From an uncultured Dyadobacter sp. (GTDB lineage Bacteria; Bacteroidota; Bacteroidia; Cytophagales; Spirosomataceae), in assembly GCF_946482605.1 (NCBI RefSeq), contig NZ_CAMLSE010000057.1:1-31758 (forward strand): a stretch of DNA of 31,758 bases, written 5' to 3'. Below are positions 1 through 7,955 of this stretch, in pieces. The first letter of the stretch is position 1; each line of letters begins with the position of its first letter. The position numbers were made by a program, and so were the translations under genes. The notes beneath the pieces were generated by a model. The model searched no databases. It was not told the origin of the DNA and saw only the letters and a list, made by a program, of their open reading frames with translations.

Positions 1-972
1 TTCGCAACCGCTAGCATTGGTTTGAGTGACATAATATTTAGTTACACCCGCCGCGGTAGTCGAAGGCTTGGGTGCAGAGGGCAAAGGCGTCGTAGTGGAC
101 GCATCGGCGTACCATTTAAGACTGATTCCTCCCGCTGTTAGAACTGGTGCATTATCGCCGACTTCATACGTTTTGTTGGAAACAACCGGTTTAGCAGGAG
201 GCGTACAAGCGGTAACTGTCACAGTAATCTCAGCTCTCTCACTTTCGCAACCGCTGGCATTGGTTTGAGTGACATAATATTTAGTTACACCCGACGTGGT
301 AGTCGAAGGCTTGGGTGCAGAGGGCAAAGGCGTTGTAGTGGACGCATCGGCGTACCATTTAAGACTGGTTCCTGCCGCCGTCAGAACTGGTGCATTGTCG
401 CCGACTTCATACGTTTTGTTGGAAACAACCGGTTTAGCAGGAGGTGTACAAGCAGTAACTGTCACAGTAATCTCAGCTCTTTCACTCTCGCAATCGCTAG
501 CATTAGTTTGAGTAACGTAGTATTTGGTTACACCTGCATTGGTAGTAGAAGGCTTAGGTGCAGATGGCAAAGAAGTCGTGGAGGATGCATCGGCATACCA
601 TTTGAGGTTGGTTCCTGTCGCCGTCAGGACTGGCGCATTCTCCCCAACCTCATACGTTTTGTTGGAAACAACTGGTTTTGCAGGAGGAGCGCAAGCGGTA
701 ACAGTAACTACTACCTCTGCTCTTTCACTTTCACATCCATTACTGTTTTGTGTGACCCAATAGCTAATTTTTCCGACCGAGGCTGTTGGTGGAATAGGTG
801 CTGATGCTAGTGGGGCTGCACTAGCTTTAGTCTCGTACCATTTCACCTGCGTACCGGTTGCTGTAAGAGCGAGAGCAGTTTGTCCTTTTGTATATGTTGG
901 GTTGGTATAGGTTGGAACAGTAGACGCCTGACTTACAGTTAGGGTTACTTTTACTCTTGGACTTGGACATGC
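1..972 (-). repeat. Tandem 243-bp (81-aa) Ig-module repeats inside the adhesin gene
   Basis: The segment beginning TTCGCAACCGCTAGCATTGG at position 1 recurs in register at 244 and 487, and in diverged form at 730. This gives an exact 243-bp period, or 81 codons. The first three units are nearly identical at the DNA level, with only scattered substitutions, while the fourth is clearly diverged. High DNA identity implies recent duplication or gene conversion. Further copies may lie to the left of the window. Confidence 0.9.
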
Positions 973-1815
973 CATAGCATAATCCTGAGACACATAGAAA
1001 TCTTGAGTGCCCGCCGTTGACGTTGACGGCGTTGGTACACCCTGGTAAAAGTTACCTCCTATTAGCGCATCATACCAAGACAAGGTTCCACCGCCTCCGT
1101 TTGGAGCTGTTGATGTTACAGCTTTCGAGAGTATTTCGGATGTCGCATTGCTAAATTGACAAGCCGTGGGATTAATGACAGCCGGTGTTTTTGCAATTTC
1201 CCAAACACCAACGGAAATGGTTCCCTTCGGGCTTTCACATCCATTCAGCGTCTGCGTATAATTGACGTATGGGTTTGCTGCTGATCTAGGAGCACTTGTA
1301 CTTGGTGTTGGTGCTCCACTTAATTCCGTTCCATCTAACCCATACCATCTAATGGTAGCTCCGGGAAGACCCGCTACGCTTAAAGGTCTAGGTGCATCAC
1401 CCACGCAAAAATCAGGGGCATAAACGCCGCTGTAAGGAGCGGGCGGAGTGCTATTAATGACGAAACTACCGGTTTCGTTTCCGGTTGTTGCAGGAGAAGA
1501 GGCAATCACCCTAACTGAGTATTTGTTGCCTGTGACTGCACTCACTGGTATGGTTAGTGAGATGGGAGAAGTACCTGTTGCTGTTGCTATTGGAGTATCA
1601 AATACGCCCAACTCATTAGATAACTGTGCTGTAAAGACATTCCCAGCAGCAAAGGTGCCTGTTACATCAAATGAGACGGAAATTGACGTTCCTGAACAGA
1701 ACGGAGTTCCGGAAACTGCATTGGTCTTAATCGTCGTTTGTCCGAATGAAGATGCCAGGCTGAATAGCGTGACGAGAATGGCTAATAAACTCTCTTTAAT
1801 AAATGTTTTTTTCAT
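1..1815 (-). CDS. Partial repeat-rich secreted adhesin with Ig-like domains
   Basis: The minus strand is open from an ATG at 1815 to the window edge, 605 codons with no stop, so the C-terminus is missing. It starts with a typical signal peptide: a short Lys-rich head, a hydrophobic stretch of about 17 residues, then SSFGQ as a likely cleavage region. The rest is a string of Ig-like beta-sandwich modules of the kind common in Bacteroidota surface proteins. Each carries motifs such as KWYAD, APxPSTT, YYVTQ, GCES and E(I/V)TVTVTAC. The modules nearest the left edge are near-identical tandem copies. No catalytic motif is seen. Large proteins of this type usually end in a T9SS sorting or gliding-associated domain, which here would lie outside the window. 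Role inferred: cell-surface adhesin or matrix protein. The forward-strand reading frames across this region are shadows of the repeats. Confidence 0.85.
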   Translation of the reverse strand, partial: MKKTFIKESLLAILVTLFSLASSFGQTTIKTNAVSGTPFCSGTSISVSFDVTGTFAAGNVFTAQLSNELGVFDTPIATATGTSPISLTIPVSAVTGNKYSVRVIASSPATTGNETGSFVINSTPPAPYSGVYAPDFCVGDAPRPLSVAGLPGATIRWYGLDGTELSGAPTPSTSAPRSAANPYVNYTQTLNGCESPKGTISVGVWEIAKTPAVINPTACQFSNATSEILSKAVTSTAPNGGGGTLSWYDALIGGNFYQGVPTPSTSTAGTQDFYVSQDYAMACPSPRVKVTLTVSQASTVPTYTNPTYTKGQTALALTATGTQVKWYETKASAAPLASAPIPPTASVGKISYWVTQNSNGCESERAEVVVTVTACAPPAKPVVSNKTYEVGENAPVLTATGTNLKWYADASSTTSLPSAPKPSTTNAGVTKYYVTQTNASDCESERAEITVTVTACTPPAKPVVSNKTYEVGDNAPVLTAAGTSLKWYADASTTTPLPSAPKPSTTTSGVTKYYVTQTNASGCESERAEITVTVTACTPPAKPVVSNKTYEVGDNAPVLTAGGISLKWYADASTTTPLPSAPKPSTTAAGVTKYYVTQTNASGCE

Positions 1816-1893
1816 GTATCTGTCTAAATATCTTTCCGCTAACCCATTTGACTGGTAAAGTTAGAGATATTTTTCAAATACGCTGAAGGTGAT

Positions 1894-4800
1894 TTAAGGA
1901 AGCTGGCTTTTCCGTTGAATCAACGAACTGTATACGACATCCTGGATTTTTCTACGGGTTCGTTGCGTAGTAATGGCCGTATTTTCCGCATCCGGATTGA
2001 CACGGTTGGAAAGGAAGACGAACACCAGGTCCTCTTCGGGATCTATCCACACCATGGTGCCGGTGAAACCCGTGTGTCCGAAAGAGTTGACAGAAGCCTG
2101 AGGTGACACGTACGAACTGTTGCCGTCGGCCGGTGCTTTGTCCCAGCCTAAGCCACGGTGGTGCGACTCGTCATACATCCGCGAAAAGAAGGGAACCGTC
2201 GCCTGCTCATAATATCTGCGCCCGGCGTAGGTGCCTTTCCATAGATTCATTTGCAATAGTACTGCCAGGTCACGGGCTGTACCGAATAAGCCGGCGTGCC
2301 CGGAAACTCCGCCCACGATGGCGGCCATCTGATCGTGAACCGTACCTTGCAGAAGCTGTCCGCGAAAGCGATAATCCTGCTCGGTAGGAGCGATCTGTTT
2401 TTCAGAAAACCGTCGCAGTGGGTTAAAACCCAGATATGTCAGCCCTAATGGTTCATAAATGTTGGCTGCTACGAAAATGTCCAGGGATTGGCCGGTCACC
2501 TTTTCGACGACCTTTTGTAACGTCAGGAAGCCGAGATCACTGTAAAGGTAGCCGTAATTACCCGCGCGGTCCCTGCGGTTATTCATGGGCGATTGTACCA
2601 CCCATTTCCAGACCGAATCGCGTAATGCACCTTTTGCGAAGAGCTTAGGAGCGACCTGCAGATAGTAGGCGGTATCCTGTTTGGAACTGTAATATTCCGG
2701 CAGCAGGCCACCTGCGCTGGTTTTGGTACGGTCCCAAAGTGAAGGATAGAAGGATATTAATCCAGATCGGTGCATGAGCAGGTCCCGGACGGTGAAATTC
2801 TGCTTGTTCGTTCCGGTGAGCTCGGGCAGGTATTTAGATGCTTTTTCATCGAGATCGATCTGCTTGCGATCGTACAACAGCATGACCGCCTGCAGGGTGG
2901 CGGAAACTTTGGTGAGCGATGCCAGGTCATAGATGGTCTCCGGAGTTACGCGGTCATTGGTCCGGTAGCTGAGCCCGCCGAATTGTTTCTCATAAATGAT
3001 CTTGCCTTGTCTGGCCACCAGGACTTCGCAGCCCGGAAATACGTGGTCGTTGACAGCGGCGTTGGCGATTTCGTCAATCTTTTTAAGTGTTGCGCCATCC
3101 ATACCGACACTCTCGGCAGTTCCGAAGGCAATGCGGTTGATGGTGGTGGTATTGACACCGCTGCCGGGCTTGTAGGAAAGCACCGAAACGGGCAACCGTC
3201 CCTGCGATCCCAGAGCCCCGAAAATGATCTGCGGTACAATCTCCTGCTGATCCTTCCCGTCCTGGCCCGCGCAGATCAGCACATCTGTTTCAGGGAAGAA
3301 CGGAATGCTGTATGGAGTTCCAAACAGGCAGAGAATAACCTTTTTATTCTGTTGTTTCAATTGATTTACAAAATCTACCATACCCGAGGCAATACCGTAG
3401 TTCCTGCCCGGGCGCGAACTGATGCCATGTACGTCGACAACCACAGTATTGTAGGGTTCCAGATAGCCCAGCATTTCCGTAATCTGTTCCTGCGACGAGG
3501 GGCCGTCGTAAAAGGTGTAGGCGCGCATCGGTTTATAGGTCGACAGCATTTTCTGAAATGCCAGGCTGCTGCCTTCCCCCATGCTTACGCTGGCCATGTT
3601 GTTGTCCAGCACCGACCCGATAGGGAGCAGGTTGTTGTTATTTCTGACGACCGTAACCGAAGCCTCACATAGCTCACGATAGAGTTCGTAGCTCTTTTCG
3701 CTGTTCAGATCTGCGTATAAATGATTGACTTCAATGGGTTTATACTGGTTCAGGCCGGACCAGTACTTGGCCTGAAGAATGCGCTTGACTTTGTCGTCGA
3801 TGATCTTTTCACTGATCACCCGCTGATTAACAGCATCCTTAATGCGGGTAATCGTTTCTGCTATGCTTTCAGGATACAGCAGTACGTCGTTACCGGCAAT
3901 CAATGCTTTCAGGTTTACGTCGGCGGCCTTTCCGGTCTTAAGTACGCCGCGCATGTTCATGGCGTCGGTAAAAACGAGTCCGCGAAACCCGAGTTCTTTC
4001 CGCAGCAGGCCCGTTACCACTTTTTCTGATAGGGAGCTCGCCTGGTTGGGCGTGTTGTCGAGTGCAGGAATGTAAAGATGCGCGTTCAGAACGCCCATCA
4101 GGCTGTCGGCGATCATTTCGCGGTAGGGGTACAGATCGGATTCGGTCAGTTGTTCGACAGAATGCGTGAGGACAGGCAACGTGAAATGAGAGTCGGCATC
4201 GGTATCGCCATGTCCCGGGAAGTGCTTGGCAGTGGCGATCACTTTGTTCCGTTGCAGGCCTTTCATATAGGCAATGGCCTTGCGGGTGACATTCTCCCGG
4301 TCCTCGCCGAACGAACGTATACCGATCACCGGATTGGCTGGGTTGCTGTTCAGGTCGGCGACGGGTGCGAAGTTGATATGGATACCCAGTCGTTTGCATT
4401 GCCTGGCGATGTCTTCACCCATCCGGTAAATCAGCTGATTGTCCTGAATGGACCCGAGGACCATCTGCTTGGGAAAGGAAATCGTGCTGTCGAGCCGCAT
4501 GCCCAGGCCCCATTCACCATCGATACCGATGAAAAGCGGTATGTTGGAATGCGACTGGTAGCGGTTGGTGAGCTGGGCCTGCCCCACCGGGCCGCCCTGG
4601 AAAAAGATCAGCCCGCCGATCTGATAATCGTTGATCAGCTTATCGATGTATTTGTAGTGAGATTCGTCGCGGTTGGAAAAAGTCGCGACCATAAACAGCT
4701 GCCCTATCTTTTGCTCTATCGTGAGTGACTTCAAAGTGCTGTCCACCCATTCATTTTCTGGGAGCACGATCACAGGATCGCGACGCTTTTTGGGCGCTTT

Positions 4801-4965
4801 GTGAACCTCTTTCCGGATGGCAGGCGCCTCTGTTTGGGAAGGTATCGTTTTAACGGCAATCATCTTCCAGGCAACGGATGCCACGGAGGTCAGCACCACC
4901 AACGCCACTACTATTACAACAACACGAAACCGGCCGAACCACCAATTTTTCATACCTGGAAACAC
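1894..4965 (-). CDS. GH3 beta-N-acetylglucosaminidase / beta-lactamase-fold serine hydrolase fusion
   Basis: The 1023-aa protein has an N-terminal membrane anchor (hydrophobic residues about 12-32). A glycoside hydrolase family 3 N-domain follows, with the NagZ-like signature KHFPGHGDTDADSH near residues 246-259 and the nucleophile Asp in TDAMNM near residue 332. A GH3 C-domain comes next. The C-terminal third is a class C beta-lactamase/PBP fold, with SLTK (the SxxK serine) near residue 685, a YSD motif, and HTG before the end. GH3 enzymes of this type remove GlcNAc from peptidoglycan fragments. The serine hydrolase half could act on peptide or ester bonds of cell-wall products. Such two-domain fusions are known in Bacteroidota. 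The start ATG at 4965 gives the anchor directly. The natural substrate cannot be told from sequence. Predicted location: periplasm, membrane-tethered. Confidence 0.9.
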   Translation of the reverse strand: MFPGMKNWWFGRFRVVVIVVALVVLTSVASVAWKMIAVKTIPSQTEAPAIRKEVHKAPKKRRDPVIVLPENEWVDSTLKSLTIEQKIGQLFMVATFSNRDESHYKYIDKLINDYQIGGLIFFQGGPVGQAQLTNRYQSHSNIPLFIGIDGEWGLGMRLDSTISFPKQMVLGSIQDNQLIYRMGEDIARQCKRLGIHINFAPVADLNSNPANPVIGIRSFGEDRENVTRKAIAYMKGLQRNKVIATAKHFPGHGDTDADSHFTLPVLTHSVEQLTESDLYPYREMIADSLMGVLNAHLYIPALDNTPNQASSLSEKVVTGLLRKELGFRGLVFTDAMNMRGVLKTGKAADVNLKALIAGNDVLLYPESIAETITRIKDAVNQRVISEKIIDDKVKRILQAKYWSGLNQYKPIEVNHLYADLNSEKSYELYRELCEASVTVVRNNNNLLPIGSVLDNNMASVSMGEGSSLAFQKMLSTYKPMRAYTFYDGPSSQEQITEMLGYLEPYNTVVVDVHGISSRPGRNYGIASGMVDFVNQLKQQNKKVILCLFGTPYSIPFFPETDVLICAGQDGKDQQEIVPQIIFGALGSQGRLPVSVLSYKPGSGVNTTTINRIAFGTAESVGMDGATLKKIDEIANAAVNDHVFPGCEVLVARQGKIIYEKQFGGLSYRTNDRVTPETIYDLASLTKVSATLQAVMLLYDRKQIDLDEKASKYLPELTGTNKQNFTVRDLLMHRSGLISFYPSLWDRTKTSAGGLLPEYYSSKQDTAYYLQVAPKLFAKGALRDSVWKWVVQSPMNNRRDRAGNYGYLYSDLGFLTLQKVVEKVTGQSLDIFVAANIYEPLGLTYLGFNPLRRFSEKQIAPTEQDYRFRGQLLQGTVHDQMAAIVGGVSGHAGLFGTARDLAVLLQMNLWKGTYAGRRYYEQATVPFFSRMYDESHHRGLGWDKAPADGNSSYVSPQASVNSFGHTGFTGTMVWIDPEEDLVFVFLSNRVNPDAENTAITTQRTRRKIQDVVYSSLIQRKSQLP

Positions 4966-5143
4966 TGAATTTAACGAGGGAATGTTAGGCTGCTTAACTT
5001 GGACATGGAATATCCGGGTTTGTCAAAAGTTACAATAATAACAATTTTTCGTTGTTTTAAGTCCTGGTAAATAGCGTTTTAATGCAATTCTAATATTTGC
5101 TATGCAGAACATCGTTTTAGCAACTACCGTCGGTACAGCGGGA

Positions 5144-5848
5144 TCATTGGGTCAGTTTTTTAAAGATGTCTTCGAGTGAACCGCCGGTTTCGCGAAGTTC
5201 GCCGATCGTGCTGTCGCTCACCACTTTTCCTTTATTGATGATGATTACGCGGTCGCACAGCGCCTCTACTTCCTGCATGATGTGGGTGGAGAAGAGCACC
5301 GTTTTGTCCTTGCCGGCTGTCCGGATGACCTCCCGGATTTCCTGGATCTGGTTCGGGTCGAGACCAGTGGTAGGCTCGTCGAGGATCAGTACTTCGGGAT
5401 TGTGCAAAAATGATTGCGCCAGTCCCACGCGCTGGCGGTAGCCTTTGGAAAGCTGGCCGATTTTTTTCCGCTTCTCAGGTTCCAGTCCGCACATGGCGAC
5501 CACTTCGTCGACTCTTGTTTGCAATGCATTGCCAGCCATTCCGTACAACTTTCCGGAGAAAATCAGGAATTCCGTTACGTACATATCCAGGTAAAGCGGG
5601 TTATGCTCGGGCAGGTAACCGATAGCCCTGCGCGCGGGCATAGGCTGCGTTAGCACATCGAAATCCGATACTTTCGCCAATCCTTCGGTTGGTTTGAGAT
5701 AGCCTGTCAGGATTTTCATGGTCGTCGATTTTCCAGCTCCGTTTGGACCCAGAAAACCAACTATTTCCCCTTTTTTAAGGGAAAATGAAATCCCGTCGAC
5801 CGCACGCTGCGTTCCGTAAACCTTGGTCAGATTGGTGACTTCGATCAT
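5144..5848 (-). CDS. gldA: ABC transporter ATP-binding subunit, GldA-like
   Basis: The 234-aa ABC ATPase has Walker A GPNGAGKST, the signature LSKGYRQR, Walker B VLILDEPTTGLDP and the switch-His segment STHIMQEVE. The text IGYLPEHNPLYLD and the overall match to flavobacterial GldA support assignment to the gliding-motility/ABC-2 exporter family. The protein is somewhat shorter than the roughly 300-aa Flavobacterium GldA and ends soon after a SLEDIFKKL motif. I chose the ATG at 5848 (MIEVTNLTKVYG). The longer in-frame extension to 5968 is encoded by a short tandem repeat and reads as low-complexity His/Ser/Lys, so it is unlikely to be translated. The membrane partners (GldF and GldG) are not adjacent, so a different ABC-2 export role is possible. 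Confidence 0.8.
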   Translation of the reverse strand: MIEVTNLTKVYGTQRAVDGISFSLKKGEIVGFLGPNGAGKSTTMKILTGYLKPTEGLAKVSDFDVLTQPMPARRAIGYLPEHNPLYLDMYVTEFLIFSGKLYGMAGNALQTRVDEVVAMCGLEPEKRKKIGQLSKGYRQRVGLAQSFLHNPEVLILDEPTTGLDPNQIQEIREVIRTAGKDKTVLFSTHIMQEVEALCDRVIIINKGKVVSDSTIGELRETGGSLEDIFKKLTQ

Positions 5849-5858
5849 GCTTAATTTG

Positions 5859-5928
5859 GAATGAGTGAGTTTTGAATGAGTGAATGAGTGAATAAATTTT
5901 GAATGACTGAATGACTGAATGACTGAAT
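5859..5928. repeat. Short tandem repeat in the 5' region of gldA
   Basis: GAATGACT is repeated head to tail at 5901-5908, 5909-5916 and 5917-5924. It is preceded by variant units of the form GAATGAGTG between 5859 and 5892. The tract lies between the gldA start codon and the stop of the acyltransferase gene upstream, on the transcribed strand of both genes. Confidence 0.85.
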
Positions 5929-5974
5929 AATGACCATTTCTTATTCTCCGACCATTTCTTCCACCCATGATATT

Positions 5975-7090
5975 TTATACTTTCAGGAACAGCTTGTTTT
6001 TGTAAAGTAAACACATAAACGCCCATTGAACGGCAATAAATGCGATTACTTCTCCCACCGCTTCGAAGCCGTGCGGGAAGTAGCTGAGTAATCCTCCAAA
6101 CAATGCACGGGCGGTGTAACCGAAATCGATAAAACGGCCGACCATGTAAATGACGATCGAATTCATGCCTATTACCACAAAGAAAAAAGTCCATTTTCGA
6201 TAGTTGAGCACGTCGACGATCCAGTAGAACAATGCGAGCAGCAATGTGCTGAAGCCGCCTGCGCAAAGGACGAAGGAGCTGGTCCAGAGGTTTTTGTTGA
6301 TCGGAAAAAAGTAATCCCATACCAGGCATACCAGCAGGCTGACTATTCCGGCAAACACAAGGTATGTCACTTTGCTTTTTTGTGAGAGGACTTCGCCGTT
6401 GGTACGGAGTAATTCACCGGCGAATATGCCCATGAGGCCGGTTGCAATGGCGGGAATCGTCGAAACAAGTCCCTCGGGATCGTGGATGGCGAGGTGAAGA
6501 CGGCCCGGAATGATCATTTTGTCGATGTAGCTGGCGGGATTGCAGTCGATCGTCAGCAACCCGGCGCCGCAGCCCGGCACGGGGTAAAACATCATGAACA
6601 GGTAGTAGCCGATCAGTAGTCCCGCAAACCAGATCCATCGTGCGCGGAAACCAAAATAGAGGTAAATGATCTGTGCGAACATTCCGGCCAGACCGATTCT
6701 CGCCAGTACGCTCGGATAGCGCATTTGCGACCACTCGGTTTCGAAGAGACCGTTGTTATAGATAATGCCTAAAAACACCAGGATAATACCTCGCTGAATA
6801 ACCTTCCGGATCAGTTGCGATGCCGGAACCCCTTTTTCGAGGCGGCTGCCGAGCGAGAAAGGGGTCGATACTCCTGCCATGAACAAAAATGTAGGGAAAA
6901 TGAGGTCGTAAGCACGGAAACCATTCCAGTCGGGGTGGGTAAATTGGTGAGCGAGAACTATCGCCCACGACCAGCCGGTCACTTTGGCAAGTACATGGAA
7001 AATCTCTTCGCCTCCCGAAATCCAGAACATATCAAAACCACGCAATGTATCCAGGGACAACAACCTTTGTGAAGGAGCACTATCTTTCAT
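5975..7090 (-). CDS. Membrane acyltransferase, DUF5009 / HGSNAT-catalytic-domain family
   Basis: A polytopic inner-membrane protein of 371 aa from the ATG at 7090 (MKDSAPSQRLLSLDTLRGFD). The opening LLSLDTLRGFDMFWI, the later FPTFLFMAGVSTPFSLG and about ten hydrophobic segments are typical of the heparan-alpha-glucosaminide N-acetyltransferase-like family found widely in Bacteroidota. By analogy it may move acetyl groups across the membrane onto amino sugars. The real substrate is unknown. An upstream in-frame extension to 7210 lacks family features and was rejected. It sits upstream of gldA with a 126-bp gap, so co-transcription is possible but functional linkage is not evident. A role in recycling amino sugars together with the nearby GH3 enzyme is inference. 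Confidence 0.8.
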   Translation of the reverse strand: MKDSAPSQRLLSLDTLRGFDMFWISGGEEIFHVLAKVTGWSWAIVLAHQFTHPDWNGFRAYDLIFPTFLFMAGVSTPFSLGSRLEKGVPASQLIRKVIQRGIILVFLGIIYNNGLFETEWSQMRYPSVLARIGLAGMFAQIIYLYFGFRARWIWFAGLLIGYYLFMMFYPVPGCGAGLLTIDCNPASYIDKMIIPGRLHLAIHDPEGLVSTIPAIATGLMGIFAGELLRTNGEVLSQKSKVTYLVFAGIVSLLVCLVWDYFFPINKNLWTSSFVLCAGGFSTLLLALFYWIVDVLNYRKWTFFFVVIGMNSIVIYMVGRFIDFGYTARALFGGLLSYFPHGFEAVGEVIAFIAVQWAFMCLLYKNKLFLKV

Positions 7091-7320
7091 CTGATAAATT
7101 AGGGTGTAGGGAAATAAAATTTGGGAAATAGAATGCAGTTTGAAATAAAACCAATAGCAACTACGGTAAAGATTGCAAAAAATACTATCCGTTCTTTCGC
7201 GCAAAACCACATTTATTTGAATAAGCCTATAAGTCTCGCGGATAATGAAAAAGTAGCACCATATATAGCCGCACGGGGAAACGCCGTTATAAGCTTCGAA
7301 TTTTTAAACACGATCACCCC

Positions 7321-7746
7321 ATGAAAAGAATCCTGACGCTGATCTTCGCACTCGGCCTGTTACTGAGCAGCTTCACTACCACCAGTTCATTTGGCCAGGG
7401 CCGCCGTAGCGACGGCCGCCGTGACGACGATACGTTCCAGAGCGACGATCCGGCCACGAACAGCAAGCTCAATAACCGGAGGCTTGAAAAGAACATGGAC
7501 AAGTACGCCGACCAGCTTCAACTGACCAAGCGGCAGCAGAAACAGCTCAAAAAGATCGACCGGCGTTATGCAAGAATGGAGAGAAAAATGAACCGCAGAG
7601 ACGATACCAAACGTAGGGATCGTAAACGCCTGGCGGAAGAGAAACGCGTAGAAATCATCGAAATACTGACTCCTGACCAACAGCAAACGCTGGAAGCGCT
7701 TTCGAAGAAGGGACGGTTCAGTTTCGAGCAATTGTTCGGGAGGTAA
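7321..7746 (+). CDS. Small secreted LTxxQ (Spy/CpxP-like) protein
   Basis: The 141-aa protein has an N-terminal signal peptide (MKRILTLIFALGLLLSSF, cleavage near SFGQ). A very basic, Arg/Lys/Asp-rich mature chain follows. Two LTxxQ-type motifs are seen: LQLTKRQQKQLKKI near residues 58-70 and ILTPDQQQTLE near residues 115-126. They flank a long charged helix, as in the periplasmic Spy/CpxP stress-chaperone family. The gene is divergent from the acyltransferase and isolated. A function in envelope stress or metal tolerance is inferred from the family only. Confidence 0.7.
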   Translation: MKRILTLIFALGLLLSSFTTTSSFGQGRRSDGRRDDDTFQSDDPATNSKLNNRRLEKNMDKYADQLQLTKRQQKQLKKIDRRYARMERKMNRRDDTKRRDRKRLAEEKRVEIIEILTPDQQQTLEALSKKGRFSFEQLFGR

Positions 7747-7821
7747 GGCTTCCCATTGCTCGAAATCATAATGATTTGAATCCTTAAATATCATAATTTT
7801 ATTGGATTTGAATCCGGAATT

Positions 7822-7950
7822 ATGATCGTCAGGAGCCAACAACAAGCTGCATCGAGCGGGCTTTTCAAGGGAAAAGCATTTATCATTTATGGCCCAAGGC
7901 AGGCGGGTAAGACTACCTTTTCAGAACAACTAACCGCGATCAGTTTCTAA
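7822..7950 (+). pseudogene. Truncated AAA ATPase (AAA_14/DUF4143-type) remnant
   Basis: An ATG at 7822 opens a 42-codon frame ending TAA at 7948-7950. It contains FIIYGPRQAGKTTFSEQL, a clear Walker A P-loop in the GPRQxGKTT form typical of the AAA_14/DUF4143 ATPases. In intact members (around 380-400 aa) this motif lies near residue 30, exactly as here, but the frame stops about ten codons later and the nuoM gene begins on the other strand at once. The piece is therefore an N-terminal fragment left by a deletion or replacement. It could still encode a 42-aa peptide, but no function is expected. Confidence 0.7.
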
Positions 7951-7955
7951 CCTCG

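Noticed and set aside
2770..4728. Long forward-strand frames opposite the GH3 fusion gene (for example 2770-3672 and 4078-4728).
   Set aside because: They are antisense shadows of a well-supported GC-rich gene and carry no recognisable domain.
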